A stretch of DNA of 64,000 nucleotides from Micromonospora parathelypteridis (lineage in GTDB: Bacteria > Actinomycetota > Actinomycetes > Mycobacteriales > Micromonosporaceae). The position numbers and the translations under genes were made by a program. This document shows, piece after piece, positions 22,882 through 31,242 of this stretch. The notes below the pieces were generated by a model that saw nothing but the letters and a program-made list of their open reading frames with translations, searched no databases and was not told where the DNA came from. Position 1 is the first letter of the stretch, and every line of letters starts with the position of its first letter. The stretch is taken from assembly GCF_014201145.1 (NCBI RefSeq), contig NZ_JACHDP010000001.1, positions 1,550,001-1,614,000 on the forward strand, given 5' to 3'.

Positions 22882-24531
22882 TCAGGCGACCGGTTCGCGG
22901 GCCGAGTCGGCGTCGCGTTCGGCGCCGGGGGTGACCCGGGGGTCGCCCTCGTCGGCGAAGTAGTCGTCCGGCGTGGTGCCGTCGACTCCCTCCGCCACCT
23001 TGGCGGCCCGCAGCGCCAGCGTCACCAGCGCCGCCACGGCCAGGTTGACGGCCACCGCCACGATGCCGACGTAGATCGTCCGGGTGGTGTCGAAGCCGAA
23101 CTCCGACAGCGGGAACGCCGAGCCACCGAAGTGCTTCCGCGTCGGGCTGGCCACCTGGTAGAGCATCCACATGCCCAGCCCCATGCCGACCGCCCAGCCG
23201 ACGATCAGCCCGGTGCGGTGGAACCAGCGGGTGTAGAGGCCCAGCGCCACCGCCGGCAGCGTCTGCAGGATGATCACGCCGCCGATCAGCTGCAGGTCGA
23301 TGGAGAACTGCGGGTCGAGGAAGACGATGCAGGCCACCGCGCCGACCTTCACCACCAGCGAGGTGATCTTCGAGACGTTCGCCTCCTGGGCCGGGGAGGC
23401 GTCCCGCTTCAGGTACTCCTTGTAGATGTTGCGGGTGAACAGGTTCGCCGCCGCGATCGACATGATCGCCGCCGGCACCAGCGCGCCGATGCCGATCGCC
23501 GCGTACGCGACGCCCGCGAACCAGTCCGGGAACTGCTGGTCGAACAGCAACGGCACGACGGTGTTGCTGTCGACCGTCCCCTCCTTCGCCCCGGGCAGCG
23601 GCTTCACGCCGGCCGCGATGGCCATGTAGCCGAGCAGCGCGATCAACCCGAGCAGCAGGCTGTACGCCGGCAGCGCCGACATGTTCCGCTTGATCACGTC
23701 CCGGTTCTTGCTGGCCAGCACACCGGTGATGCTGTGCGGGTAGAGGAAGAGCGCCAACGCCGAGCCGAGCGCCAACGTGACGTACTGAAGCTGGTTGTTG
23801 CCGTTGAGCAGGATGCCGTCGTTCGGGTTGGGTGAGGCGTCGAACTTCGCGTCCGCGGCGGCGAAGATGTCACCCCAGCCGCCCAGCTTGTACGGCAGGT
23901 AGACGATCGCCACCAGGATGACGATGTAGATCAGGCTGTCCTTGACGAACGCGATAAGCGCCGGCGCGCGCAGCCCCGACTGGTACGTGTAGGCGGCCAG
24001 GATGGCGAACGCGATGATGATCGGCAGGTGCCGGGCCAGCGCGTTGTCGCCGGTGACGCCCATCGTCTTGAGCACCGCCTCGATGCCGACCAACTGCAAC
24101 GCGATGTACGGCATGGTGGCGACGATGCCGGTGATGGCGATCAGCAGCGCCAGCACCGGGGAGTCGAACCGGGTGCGGACGAAGTCGGCCGGCGTGACGA
24201 ACCCGTGCCGGTGCGACACCGACCAGAGCCGCACCAGCACCAGGAAGACCAGCGGGTAGATGACGATCGTGTACGGCACGGCGAAGAACCCCGCCGCGCC
24301 GGCACCGAACATCAACGCCGGCACCGCCACGAAGGTGTACGCGGTGTAGAGGTCACCGCCGACCAGGAACCAGGTGATCCAGCCGCCGAAGCTGCGCCCG
24401 CCCAGCCCCCACTCGTCCAGGTGCGCCATGTCCTTCGGTGCCCGCCAGCGAGCGGCCACGAAGCCCATCGCGCTGACCAGGAGGAACAGCACGGAAAAGA
24501 CGATGATCTCGGTGAGATGGTCGCGCCACAT
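22882..24531 (-). CDS. Solute:sodium symporter, monocarboxylate permease-like
   Basis: From the ATG at 24531 (MWRDHLTEIIVFSVLFLLVS) this gives 549 residues with about thirteen membrane helices, typical of the SSSF/MctP group. Visible family features include GLGGRSFGGWITWFLVGGDL, the sodium-site region ALVPAAIMSIAAANLFTRNI and PLVFLVLVRLWSVSHRHGFV with TPADFVRTRF. MctP-like members take up lactate, pyruvate and related monocarboxylates with cation. The frame continues upstream only as sequence antisense-like to the DUF3311 gene. The start shares one base with the DUF3311 stop (TGATG), showing translational coupling, as usual for this pair. Confidence 0.9.
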   Translation of the reverse strand: MWRDHLTEIIVFSVLFLLVSAMGFVAARWRAPKDMAHLDEWGLGGRSFGGWITWFLVGGDLYTAYTFVAVPALMFGAGAAGFFAVPYTIVIYPLVFLVLVRLWSVSHRHGFVTPADFVRTRFDSPVLALLIAITGIVATMPYIALQLVGIEAVLKTMGVTGDNALARHLPIIIAFAILAAYTYQSGLRAPALIAFVKDSLIYIVILVAIVYLPYKLGGWGDIFAAADAKFDASPNPNDGILLNGNNQLQYVTLALGSALALFLYPHSITGVLASKNRDVIKRNMSALPAYSLLLGLIALLGYMAIAAGVKPLPGAKEGTVDSNTVVPLLFDQQFPDWFAGVAYAAIGIGALVPAAIMSIAAANLFTRNIYKEYLKRDASPAQEANVSKITSLVVKVGAVACIVFLDPQFSIDLQLIGGVIILQTLPAVALGLYTRWFHRTGLIVGWAVGMGLGMWMLYQVASPTRKHFGGSAFPLSEFGFDTTRTIYVGIVAVAVNLAVAALVTLALRAAKVAEGVDGTTPDDYFADEGDPRVTPGAERDADSAREPVA

Positions 24532-24773
24532 CAGCGGCTCCCCCGCTTCTTCGTCATCTGGTACACCAACGTGGTGGTGCCAACGCCGAGCAGGATGAAG
24601 GCCAGTTGCAGCCAGTAGAAGCGTGGGAAGCCGAAGACCCGGGGCGAGTCGCCATTGAAGAAGACCGGGATCAGCGGCACCACGATGGGAATGAAGAGCA
24701 ACCAGTTCCAGGGGCTGTGGTCCTTCGCCCTGGACGGCGCCGTGGTAGGCGCCTCCGGTTCGGGTGCAGCCAT
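24531..24773 (-). CDS. DUF3311 small membrane protein, symporter partner
   Basis: From the ATG at 24773 (GGAGG 8 bases upstream) it encodes 80 residues, MAAPEPEAPTTAPSRAKDHS, then two helices (LLFIPIVVPLIPVFFNGDSP; FYWLQLAFILLGVGTTTLVY) and a basic end. The FxxPRFYWLQ and short length are typical of DUF3311, which is encoded ahead of MctP/SSSF symporters in actinobacteria and is analogous to the small subunits (DUF485/YhjB type) of other symporter operons. It probably stabilises or assists the transporter; mechanism unknown. Confidence 0.85.
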   Translation of the reverse strand: MAAPEPEAPTTAPSRAKDHSPWNWLLFIPIVVPLIPVFFNGDSPRVFGFPRFYWLQLAFILLGVGTTTLVYQMTKKRGSR

Positions 24774-24947
24774 CTGACACACCTCCGGGGAGTCGAGGCA
24801 TTCGATGTAACGGCCGGAGGCTACGACCCTGTGATGGCCGTCACCTGACCCGCTCGAAAGGTGCTGCGCTGAACGGCCGGCCGGCTGCGCCGAACGGCGT
24901 GCCCGGCTCGCCTGACGGATGAGCAGCTACGGCTGACCGCCGACGGT

Positions 24948-24982
24948 GTGGGGCCCGGGTGCGGTTCGCACCCGGGCCCCAC
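24948..24982 (-). terminator. Perfect 16-bp GC hairpin downstream of the M14 gene
   Basis: GTGGGGCCCGGGTGCG (24948-24963) pairs with CGCACCCGGGCCCCAC (24967-24982) over a GTT loop. It lies about 110 bp after the carboxypeptidase stop, on the far side of the tandem repeats, and upstream of the DUF3311 promoter, so it most likely ends the M14 transcript. Confidence 0.8.
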
Positions 24983-24991
24983 GAAGGACGG

Positions 24992-25095
24992 TCGCTGGCT
25001 CAGCCAGCCAAGGCCGATCGCTGGCTCAGCCAGCCAAGGCCGATCGCTGGCTCAGCCAGCCAAGGCCGATCGCTGGCTCACCCAGCCGAGGTCAG
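24992..25095. repeat. Four tandem 26-bp repeats, each a small palindrome
   Basis: The unit TCGCTGGCTCAGCCAGCCAA plus GGCCGA repeats at 24992, 25018, 25044 and 25070. The first three are identical; the fourth has diverged and ends inside the stop codon of the M14 gene. Each unit holds GCTGGCT-C-AGCCAGC, a 7-bp stem, so the transcript end could fold into a string of hairpins. The repeat has no spacer of CRISPR type. Confidence 0.9.
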
Positions 25096-27548
25096 CGCTG
25101 TGCCGCCCAGAGCACGGCCCGGCCGAGCTGCGACTGCAGACCCTTCGGGTGCAGACGGAACGTCGGGTCGGTGCCGAACAGCACCACACCGTTGCCCCCG
25201 GCGGAGACACCCCGCACGATGCTGGCCTGGTTGGCCGCCGCGGCCTGCCCGTTCGCGCCGTCGGTGGCCCACCAACCGGAGAGCAGCGGGTCGGCCGCGT
25301 ACGACTGCTCGACCTCGACGTTCGCACCCAGGTTCGTGAACCAGACGGGCTGGCTGATGAACGTGTGCGGTATCGCCGAGGTGGTGACCGGTCCCCCGTT
25401 GTTCACGATGTTGGCCACCCCGCTGGCCAGGCTCGGCGCCGCGGTGGCGGTCACGGTCAGCAGCGCGGCGGCGTTGCTGAAGGACGCCCCGGCGGTGCCC
25501 AGGCCGACCACGCCACCGCCTGCGGCGAGGAAGCGGTCCAGGGCGGCCCGGTTCTCGGCGGTCAGGTCCGCCAGGTTGACGTTGCCGGCGACCAGCAGGA
25601 CGTCGACGTCCTCGGTCAACGTGTCGGTCAGCGTCGCGGCGGTCACCGCACGCGCCTCGAAGCCGAGGTCGGCGAGGGTGTCCCGCTCCTCGACCGTACC
25701 GAGGTAGCCGACCACGACCCGGTCCAGCCGGGTGCCCCGCCAACGGGACGGCGCCCGCTCGAAGCTGACCGCGTGAGCTCGGACCTCGGCGCCGGCCAGC
25801 TTGCGGTTGCCCGGAGTGCCGGGAACGACCACCGACCCGTCGGCGAGCCGGTAGACCGCGACGCCCTTGGCGAGCAGCGAGTTCACCGCGAGCAGGTCGG
25901 CGGCGTCCCGCAGATCCAGGCGCAGGTCGGACCAGCCGGCGGGCAGCGTGCCCTCGGCGCGCCCGTCGTAGGTCCGCTCCAGGCGTACCCGGGGCAGGTT
26001 GTCCCACAGGGTGTCCACGGTGGCGCCCCAGGTGAGCCCCTGGCTCCAGGCGGCCGGTCCGGCGTACAGGTCGTTCACCCGGTCGGTGATGTCCGCGCCC
26101 GGTTCGAGCAGTGAGTTGACCAGGCCGCGCTTGGGCTGATGCATGTCGATGACGTACGAGCCGGCCTGGTAGCGCTTGCCGCCAGCGGTGAACGACTTCT
26201 TCGCCTGCCACACCCGGCCACCGCTGCCGATCAGCAGGTCGACCAGGCGGGCCGCGGCCGGCTCGGAACGCTGACCGGTGCCGCTCGGGATGACGTATGC
26301 CCGGGGGAAGGTGGTGTTGTAGTTGTCCTCCGGTCCCCAGCCCGGCACGTAGCCGTCGGGGAGCTCGCGCAACGGCTCACCGGCCAGGCCCCGGCGGTAG
26401 ACCTCGGCCTGGTCGTGCAGCACCTCGGCCCGGTGGTCCTGGATGTAGCGCAACGAGGTGCGGATGGCCACCTCATGCACGTCGGTGTTGATACCGGAGC
26501 GGCGTACCCGCTCGGCCGGCGTGAGCGAACCGCCACGCGGGTTCAGCGGAGCCTCGATGGTGTACGGGATGCTGCTCTGCAACATGGCGAACGACGGCAC
26601 GTAGATCGGTGGGAAGTCGTCCCACACGCCCGGCTCGTCATCGCGGAACGGGATCCGGGCCCGCTGGGTTTCGGCGTACCCGAGGCCGCGCAGGCCCTCC
26701 TCGATCGCCAACGCGTTGGGCAGGCCGTGCTTGATGTACAGGTCGTACTCGTTGTTGACGTTGTGCGGCGGGGTGCTGGGGTGCAGCAGGGTCGGGTTGA
26801 CGTACCCGTGCAGGTCCAGCGTGATGATCGGCTTGGTGTCGATGATCAGGTCGCGGATGAGGTTGGTCTCCGGCTGCGCGACGATGGTCAGGTCGCGGTT
26901 GAGGTCGTAGCCGGCCGCGTTGGCCCGGGTGCCGGCGACTCGGCCGTCCGGGTTCGAGGTGATGTTGAAGACCAGCCGGTTGCGCCGCAGCAGCTCGGCG
27001 ACCTCCGGGGTGCGGTCGGTGGCGAACTCCTCGATCACCCGCAGAGCGGCGTCGGTGCCCTCCCACTCGTTGCCGTGGATGTTGGCGTTGACGAAGAGCG
27101 GGGTCTTGTAGCCGGCGAGCAGCTTGCGGTCCCGCTGCGCCCGGGCCGGCTCGTCCTCGATGAGCCGCTTCCAGGTCTCCTGCTGCCGCGCCTCGCTGCG
27201 ACTCTCCGGCGCGGTCACGGTGACCGCGTACAGGTCGTAGCCGCCGGCGGACTTCCCGGCGACCCGGGCGGAGACCCGGTCGCTGGCCCGCTGGAGCGCG
27301 TTCAGCTTCGGCGCGATGTCGTCGTACGGGGTCACGCCGATCGGGATGGAAGCGTCGGCCGGGTTGTCCGGCCAGACCGGCAGGGTGCTCTGGCGGGGGT
27401 AGCCGCGTACGTCGGAGAGATCGACGGCGGTCGGCGGCACCGTGGGCAGCGCGGTGGCGGACGCCGGCTCGGTCAGGGCCACGGTCGCGAGCAGCGCGGC
27501 GCTCACCGCGGTCGCGGCGAGCCGGGGTAGACGTCTTGTGGACAGCAT
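25092..27548 (-). CDS. Secreted M14-family zinc carboxypeptidase
   Basis: An 818-residue exported protein from the ATG at 27548 (AGGAGA 6 bases upstream); a longer frame from 27761 lacks signals. Residues 1-32 form a signal peptide (RLAATAVSAALLATVALTEP, ASA end). The M14 domain spans about 70-420: zinc ligands His158 and Glu161 in NIHGNEWEG, the substrate-binding region NITSNPDGRVAGTRAN, a downstream LDLHGY that probably supplies the third zinc ligand, and the likely catalytic Glu in PYTIEAPLNPRGG. The remaining 400 residues are non-catalytic and include glutamine-amidotransferase-like strands (VDVLLVAGNVNLADLTAENR). M14 enzymes remove C-terminal residues from peptides; here it acts outside the cell. 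A TTGACA promoter precedes it. Confidence 0.9.
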   Translation of the reverse strand: MLSTRRLPRLAATAVSAALLATVALTEPASATALPTVPPTAVDLSDVRGYPRQSTLPVWPDNPADASIPIGVTPYDDIAPKLNALQRASDRVSARVAGKSAGGYDLYAVTVTAPESRSEARQQETWKRLIEDEPARAQRDRKLLAGYKTPLFVNANIHGNEWEGTDAALRVIEEFATDRTPEVAELLRRNRLVFNITSNPDGRVAGTRANAAGYDLNRDLTIVAQPETNLIRDLIIDTKPIITLDLHGYVNPTLLHPSTPPHNVNNEYDLYIKHGLPNALAIEEGLRGLGYAETQRARIPFRDDEPGVWDDFPPIYVPSFAMLQSSIPYTIEAPLNPRGGSLTPAERVRRSGINTDVHEVAIRTSLRYIQDHRAEVLHDQAEVYRRGLAGEPLRELPDGYVPGWGPEDNYNTTFPRAYVIPSGTGQRSEPAAARLVDLLIGSGGRVWQAKKSFTAGGKRYQAGSYVIDMHQPKRGLVNSLLEPGADITDRVNDLYAGPAAWSQGLTWGATVDTLWDNLPRVRLERTYDGRAEGTLPAGWSDLRLDLRDAADLLAVNSLLAKGVAVYRLADGSVVVPGTPGNRKLAGAEVRAHAVSFERAPSRWRGTRLDRVVVGYLGTVEERDTLADLGFEARAVTAATLTDTLTEDVDVLLVAGNVNLADLTAENRAALDRFLAAGGGVVGLGTAGASFSNAAALLTVTATAAPSLASGVANIVNNGGPVTTSAIPHTFISQPVWFTNLGANVEVEQSYAADPLLSGWWATDGANGQAAAANQASIVRGVSAGGNGVVLFGTDPTFRLHPKGLQSQLGRAVLWAAQR

Positions 27549-27742
27549 GACGGATCTCCTGTCGGAGGGGGACGCGCAGGCGGACGCGCCGCGGGGCCGG
27601 AGACCAGCGGGGATGGGGAACGCCTGCAGCGTGCGAGGGAGGGAGGAACCCGGCGTCAGATGGAGCGTCGACAGGCGGCGCTGGCGACGCGCAGGAGGTC
27701 GATGTGACCCCGCTTCGTCAGGTGAACGCTTCGCACGAACCG

Positions 27743-27771
27743 ATCTTGAACCGGGGTCCATCCACTGTCAA
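27743..27771 (-). promoter_or_regulatory. Probable vegetative promoter for the M14 carboxypeptidase
   Basis: On the reverse strand TTGACA (27771-27766) is followed after 17 bases by CAAGAT (27748-27743), about 195 bp before the start codon. The -35 is a perfect match; the -10 is weaker. Confidence 0.5.
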
Positions 27772-27784
27772 CAGTTTCCGCACA

Positions 27785-27808
27785 GGTTCGGCCCCTCGAG
27801 CCGGAACC
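27785..27808 (-). terminator. Hairpin after the RNase H/phosphatase gene
   Basis: GGTTCGGC pairs with GCCGGAACC, with one bulged base, around a CCCTCGA loop. It begins 18 bp beyond the stop of the reverse-strand gene at 27826. No T-run. Confidence 0.4.
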
Positions 27809-27825
27809 CTCCCGACAGATGGGAA

Positions 27826-28968
27826 TTAGTCGATCTCGGAGAGATGGGCGGTGTCGTTGACCGTGCGGACGGCGACGCCGCCGTCGGGCCACATGTCGAG
27901 CACCGAGATGCCGGCCGCGTCCAGGAAGAGCCGATGCAGGAACCCGTCGCCGGCCGCGAGCGCGTCGCGCAGCACCAGCTTGATCGGCGAGACGTGGGAG
28001 ACGACCACCACGGTCTCCCCGGGGTACGCGGTGAGGAGCCCCGCGATGACGCGGTGGGCGCGTTCGGCGACGTGGGTGAACGACTCCCCGCCCGGCGGGG
28101 CGATCCGGGGTGAGGCGAGCCAGGCGTCCATCTCCCCCGGCCACTCCTGGCGCACCTCGGCGAAGGTGCGCCCCTCCCACTGGCCGAAGTCGCACTCGAT
28201 CAGGTCGTCGTCGGTGCGGACCGGCACGTCACCGAGCGCCCCGGCGATCGCCGCGGCGGTGGACGTACACCGGGACAGCGGTGAGCTGAGCACGGCCGCG
28301 ACGGACGGCGCCAGCGCGGCCACCCGGGCGCCGGTGGCGCGGGCCTGGGCCCGGCCTGTCTCGGAGAGCGGCACGTCGCCACGGCCGGAGTAGCGCCGCT
28401 GCTCGGTGTACTCGGTCTCGCCGTGCCGGACCAGGATCAGCCGGGTGGCGGTGAAGCTTGGTCGCGGCTCCCACGAGGCCGGCGCGGTCGCCGGGTCGGT
28501 GCCGGTCGCGGGCGTCGCCGGGCGCTGAGCGGCGGTCGGTTTCGCCGGGGATCGACCGGTGGCGGCGTCCATGGCGGCGTTGGCGAGGGCGTCGGCGTGC
28601 CGGTTCTGCTCGCGGGGGATCCAGGTGAACCGGACCGCGGTGAAACGGCCCACCAACCCGGCGGCCTGCGCGGCGAGGGGTCGCAGGCCGGGGTGCTTGA
28701 TCTGCCACCGGCCGCACATCTGCTCGACCACCAGCTTGGAGTCCATCCGGACGTCCACCTCGGCGGCACCCAGTTCGGCGGCGGCGGTCAACCCGGCGAT
28801 CAGCCCCTGGTACTCGGCGACGTTGTTGGTCGCCGTGCCGAGCGACTCGGAGCGCTCGGCGAGCACCTCCCCGGTCTCCGGGTCGCGCACCACCGCGCCG
28901 TAGCCGGCGGGGCCGGGGTTGCCCCGGGACCCACCGTCGGCCTCGACGGCGACCACGCGCGGCGCCAC
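27826..28968 (-). CDS. Bifunctional RNase HI / acid phosphatase (Rv2228c-type)
   Basis: A 380-residue fusion. Residues 1-140 are RNase HI, with acidic catalytic residues in VEADGGSRGNPGPAGYG, NNVAEYQGL, RMDSKLVVEQM and HADALANAAMD; it cleaves RNA in RNA-DNA hybrids. A Pro/Ala linker follows. Residues 175-375 are a histidine phosphatase (CobC/PhoE-like): LVRHGETEYTEQRRYSGRG, the Glu-containing ECDFGQWEGRTF and VVSHVSPIK. In mycobacteria the equivalent protein has RNase H and phosphatase activity, the latter linked to cobalamin (alpha-ribazole) metabolism. It is the last gene of an operon with the zinc-ribbon and Nif3 genes; 3 bp separate it from the former. Confidence 0.95.
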   Translation of the reverse strand: MAPRVVAVEADGGSRGNPGPAGYGAVVRDPETGEVLAERSESLGTATNNVAEYQGLIAGLTAAAELGAAEVDVRMDSKLVVEQMCGRWQIKHPGLRPLAAQAAGLVGRFTAVRFTWIPREQNRHADALANAAMDAATGRSPAKPTAAQRPATPATGTDPATAPASWEPRPSFTATRLILVRHGETEYTEQRRYSGRGDVPLSETGRAQARATGARVAALAPSVAAVLSSPLSRCTSTAAAIAGALGDVPVRTDDDLIECDFGQWEGRTFAEVRQEWPGEMDAWLASPRIAPPGGESFTHVAERAHRVIAGLLTAYPGETVVVVSHVSPIKLVLRDALAAGDGFLHRLFLDAAGISVLDMWPDGGVAVRTVNDTAHLSEID

Positions 28969-28971
28969 GAC

Positions 28972-29709
28972 CTACAGACCCGACTCGTTGGTGCGGACCA
29001 TGATCCGTCGGCAGTCCTCGCAGCGGACCACGTCGTCCGGGGCGGTCTTGCGGATCCGGGCCAGGTCGGCGCCGGAAAGCTCCAACCGGCACCCGCCGCA
29101 GCGCCCCGCGGTGAGCAGTGCGGCGCCCAGCCCGGTGTCCTCGCGGATCTTGTCGTAGAGGTTGACCAGGTCGCTCGGGAGGTCGGCGGCGAGCGGCTGA
29201 CGGGCCCCCCGCTTGAACTCCTCCTCCTTGGCGATCTCGGCCATCGCGTCGTCGCGGCGCTGCTCGGTGGCGGCCCGCTTGTCGCGGGTGTCGGCCAGCC
29301 GCTGCTCCACGCCGTCCAGTACGCCCTGCGCGGTCTCCCGCTGCTCCATCAGCTCCAGCTCGGCGTCCTCCAGGTCGCCCTGGCGCCGGTTCAGCGAGAC
29401 CAGCTCGTGCTGGAGCGCCTCCAACTCGCGGGCCGGGCCGGTGCCGGCAGCCAGCCGGTTCTGGTCCTTCTCCTTGCGAGCCCGGACCTGCTCGACGTCC
29501 TTCTCCATCCGGGCGATGTCCCGGTCCAGGTCGTCGACGGCCACCTGGGCGCGGACCCGCTCGTCCTCCAACGACGACAACTCCCGGGCCAGCGACTCCA
29601 GCTCGGCCCGCTCGGGCAGCGACCGCCGGCGGTGGGCGAGCTGGGCGAGGTTGGTGTCGATCGCCTGCAGGTCGAGCAGGCGGCGCTGCACCTGAGGGTC
29701 AGCCTTCAC
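28972..29709 (-). CDS. C4-type zinc ribbon coiled-coil protein (Rv2229c-type)
   Basis: A 245-residue protein from the GTG at 29709 (VKADPQVQRRLLDLQAIDTN). Residues 1-175 are a long antiparallel coiled coil rich in Glu, Arg and Leu. The C-terminal 50 residues form a zinc ribbon with two CxxC pairs (RCGGCRLELSG and RCEDCRRIMV). The start overlaps the end of the Nif3 gene by 11 bp. The family is conserved beside Nif3 in actinobacteria; a role in nucleic acid or FlgN-like partner binding has been suggested but not settled. Probably cytosolic. Confidence 0.9.
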   Translation of the reverse strand: MKADPQVQRRLLDLQAIDTNLAQLAHRRRSLPERAELESLARELSSLEDERVRAQVAVDDLDRDIARMEKDVEQVRARKEKDQNRLAAGTGPARELEALQHELVSLNRRQGDLEDAELELMEQRETAQGVLDGVEQRLADTRDKRAATEQRRDDAMAEIAKEEEFKRGARQPLAADLPSDLVNLYDKIREDTGLGAALLTAGRCGGCRLELSGADLARIRKTAPDDVVRCEDCRRIMVRTNESGL

Positions 29710-30571
29710 GGTCGGGCTCCTTGTCGTCCACAACGGGTGCGGCGGCGTGCACGGTCCACGGGTCGGTGTCCAGGTCGGACACCAGCGTCTCGACGCCCAG
29801 CGCCTCCCGTAGGAGGGCGGCCAGGTCGTCCAGCCACGGTCGTTCGGTCGCCCAGTGGGCGGCGTCGATCAGGGCGGGACCATCGGCGGCGAGGTGCTCG
29901 CCGGCCGGGTGGTGCCGCAGGTCGGCGGTGAGAAACGCGTCCACCCCGGCGGCGGTCGCGGCGCCGAGGAAGCTGTCCCCCGACCCGCCGCTGACGGCGA
30001 GGGTACGAACCATACGCCCGGGATCCCCCGCGGCGCGAACTCCCCAGGACGTGACGGGGAGCACGGAGGCGGCGTGCCGGGTCAGCTCGGCGAGAGTCAT
30101 CGGCTGGGGCAGCTCGCCGATCCGACCGAAACCCCGGTCGTCGCCGTGGGCGGGCGAACCGGGCGCGGGCCGCTGCAGCGGGCGCAGCCCGGTCAGCCCG
30201 AACCGGGCGGCGAGGGCGTCGGAGACACCCGGGGCGGCCACGTCGGCGTTGGTGTGCGCCGCGTAGAGCGCCACCCCGGCCCGGATCAGCTGGTGGATGA
30301 TCCGCCCCTTGAAGGTCGTCGGAGCGACCGACGAGACCCCGCGCAGCAGCAGCGGGTGATGCGCGACGATCATGTCCACGTCGGCGGCCAGCGCCTCGGC
30401 GACCGTCTCGGGCACCACGTCGACCACACAGAGCACCCGGCGGACCGGGGCGGCCGGCTCACCGAGCACCAGGCCCACCCGGTCCCACTCCTCGGCCCAG
30501 ACCGGCGGATAGCGCCGTTCCAGCTCGGCCACCACGTCGGTGACCGTGGGGTCGGATCCGCTTGTGCTCAC
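29699..30571 (-). CDS. Nif3-like dinuclear metal centre protein
   Basis: A 290-residue protein of the Nif3/YqfO family (annotated at times as GTP cyclohydrolase I type 2). Metal-binding motifs are visible: IVAHHPLLLRG near residue 70, LYAAHTNADVAAPGVSD near 103 and DAAHWATERPWL near 245, giving the His and Glu ligands of a two-metal site inside a hexameric ring. A sequence signature of the insertion domain (GDDRGFGRIGELPQPMTLAE) fits the bacterial branch. It starts the three-gene operon equivalent to Rv2230c-Rv2229c-Rv2228c. The biochemical activity remains uncertain in the family. Confidence 0.9.
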   Translation of the reverse strand: MSTSGSDPTVTDVVAELERRYPPVWAEEWDRVGLVLGEPAAPVRRVLCVVDVVPETVAEALAADVDMIVAHHPLLLRGVSSVAPTTFKGRIIHQLIRAGVALYAAHTNADVAAPGVSDALAARFGLTGLRPLQRPAPGSPAHGDDRGFGRIGELPQPMTLAELTRHAASVLPVTSWGVRAAGDPGRMVRTLAVSGGSGDSFLGAATAAGVDAFLTADLRHHPAGEHLAADGPALIDAAHWATERPWLDDLAALLREALGVETLVSDLDTDPWTVHAAAPVVDDKEPDREG

Positions 30572-30653
30572 GGCGGGCCAGCTTACCGGCGCGGGGGCGG
30601 CCCAGCGGTGACGCCCGGCCCGGCCGCGCCGAGCGGAAGGCCCGCCGTGAGCG

Positions 30654-31226
30654 CTAGGCGGCGCTCACCGAGACGGCGTGCAGCGCGGCCAGCGGCATCG
30701 CCCACGGGAAGGCGTGCAGGTGCTGCTCCCCCGTGCCCGGCGGGTGCAGGGCGATCACGTGATCACCGAAGAGCACCGTGACGCCCCACTCGGCCAGTCG
30801 CGCCACCCCGGCACGAAACGCCGGGTGGGAGGCCATCGCGGCGTTGGTGTACGGCACCGCGACGACGGGGACGCCCTTGCCCTGCGCCTCGACCAGCAGA
30901 CCGAGCGCGAGGGTGTCGGTGATCCCGGCCGCCCACTTGTTGACCGTGTTGACGGTGGCCGGGCAAACGATCATGGCGTCGGCGGGCGGCAACACGTCCG
31001 GGTCACCGGGATTCTTGTAGTGCGTCCGCACCGGGTGGCCGGTCTGCCGAATCAGGGCCGACTGGTCGACGAACTTTGCCCCGTCCGGCGTGGTGACCAC
31101 GCAGACGTCCCAACCGTCCTGTTGGGCAAGGTCGACCAGACGACCGACGTGCCGTGCCAGCGGCGAGCCGCAGGCGATGACGTAGAGCACCTCGCGGTGC
31201 CCGCTGTTGCGCGGTGAACCGGCCAT
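30654..31226 (-). CDS. Flavoprotein of the HFCD (phosphopantothenoylcysteine decarboxylase-like) family
   Basis: A 190-residue protein from the ATG at 31226 (GGAG 9 bases upstream). The Rossmann-like flavoprotein fold is evident: VLYVIACGSPLARHVGRLVD at the start, then VVTTPDGAKFVD, MIVCPATVNTVNKWAAGITD (the conserved PxxANT-like FMN loop) and VPVVAVPYTNAAMASHPAF. Coenzyme A- and lantibiotic-type decarboxylases share it, but this short form with no second domain is of unknown substrate. It lies 16 bp after the XRE/TPR regulator gene and is presumably co-transcribed; the same neighbourhood has been noted in other actinomycetes. Confidence 0.75.
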   Translation of the reverse strand: MAGSPRNSGHREVLYVIACGSPLARHVGRLVDLAQQDGWDVCVVTTPDGAKFVDQSALIRQTGHPVRTHYKNPGDPDVLPPADAMIVCPATVNTVNKWAAGITDTLALGLLVEAQGKGVPVVAVPYTNAAMASHPAFRAGVARLAEWGVTVLFGDHVIALHPPGTGEQHLHAFPWAMPLAALHAVSVSAA

Positions 31227-31242
31227 CAAACCGGCTCCGCGC

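Noticed and set aside
24992..25095. Possible CRISPR array
   Set aside because: The 26-bp units are contiguous with no variable spacers and no cas genes are near; it is a simple tandem repeat.
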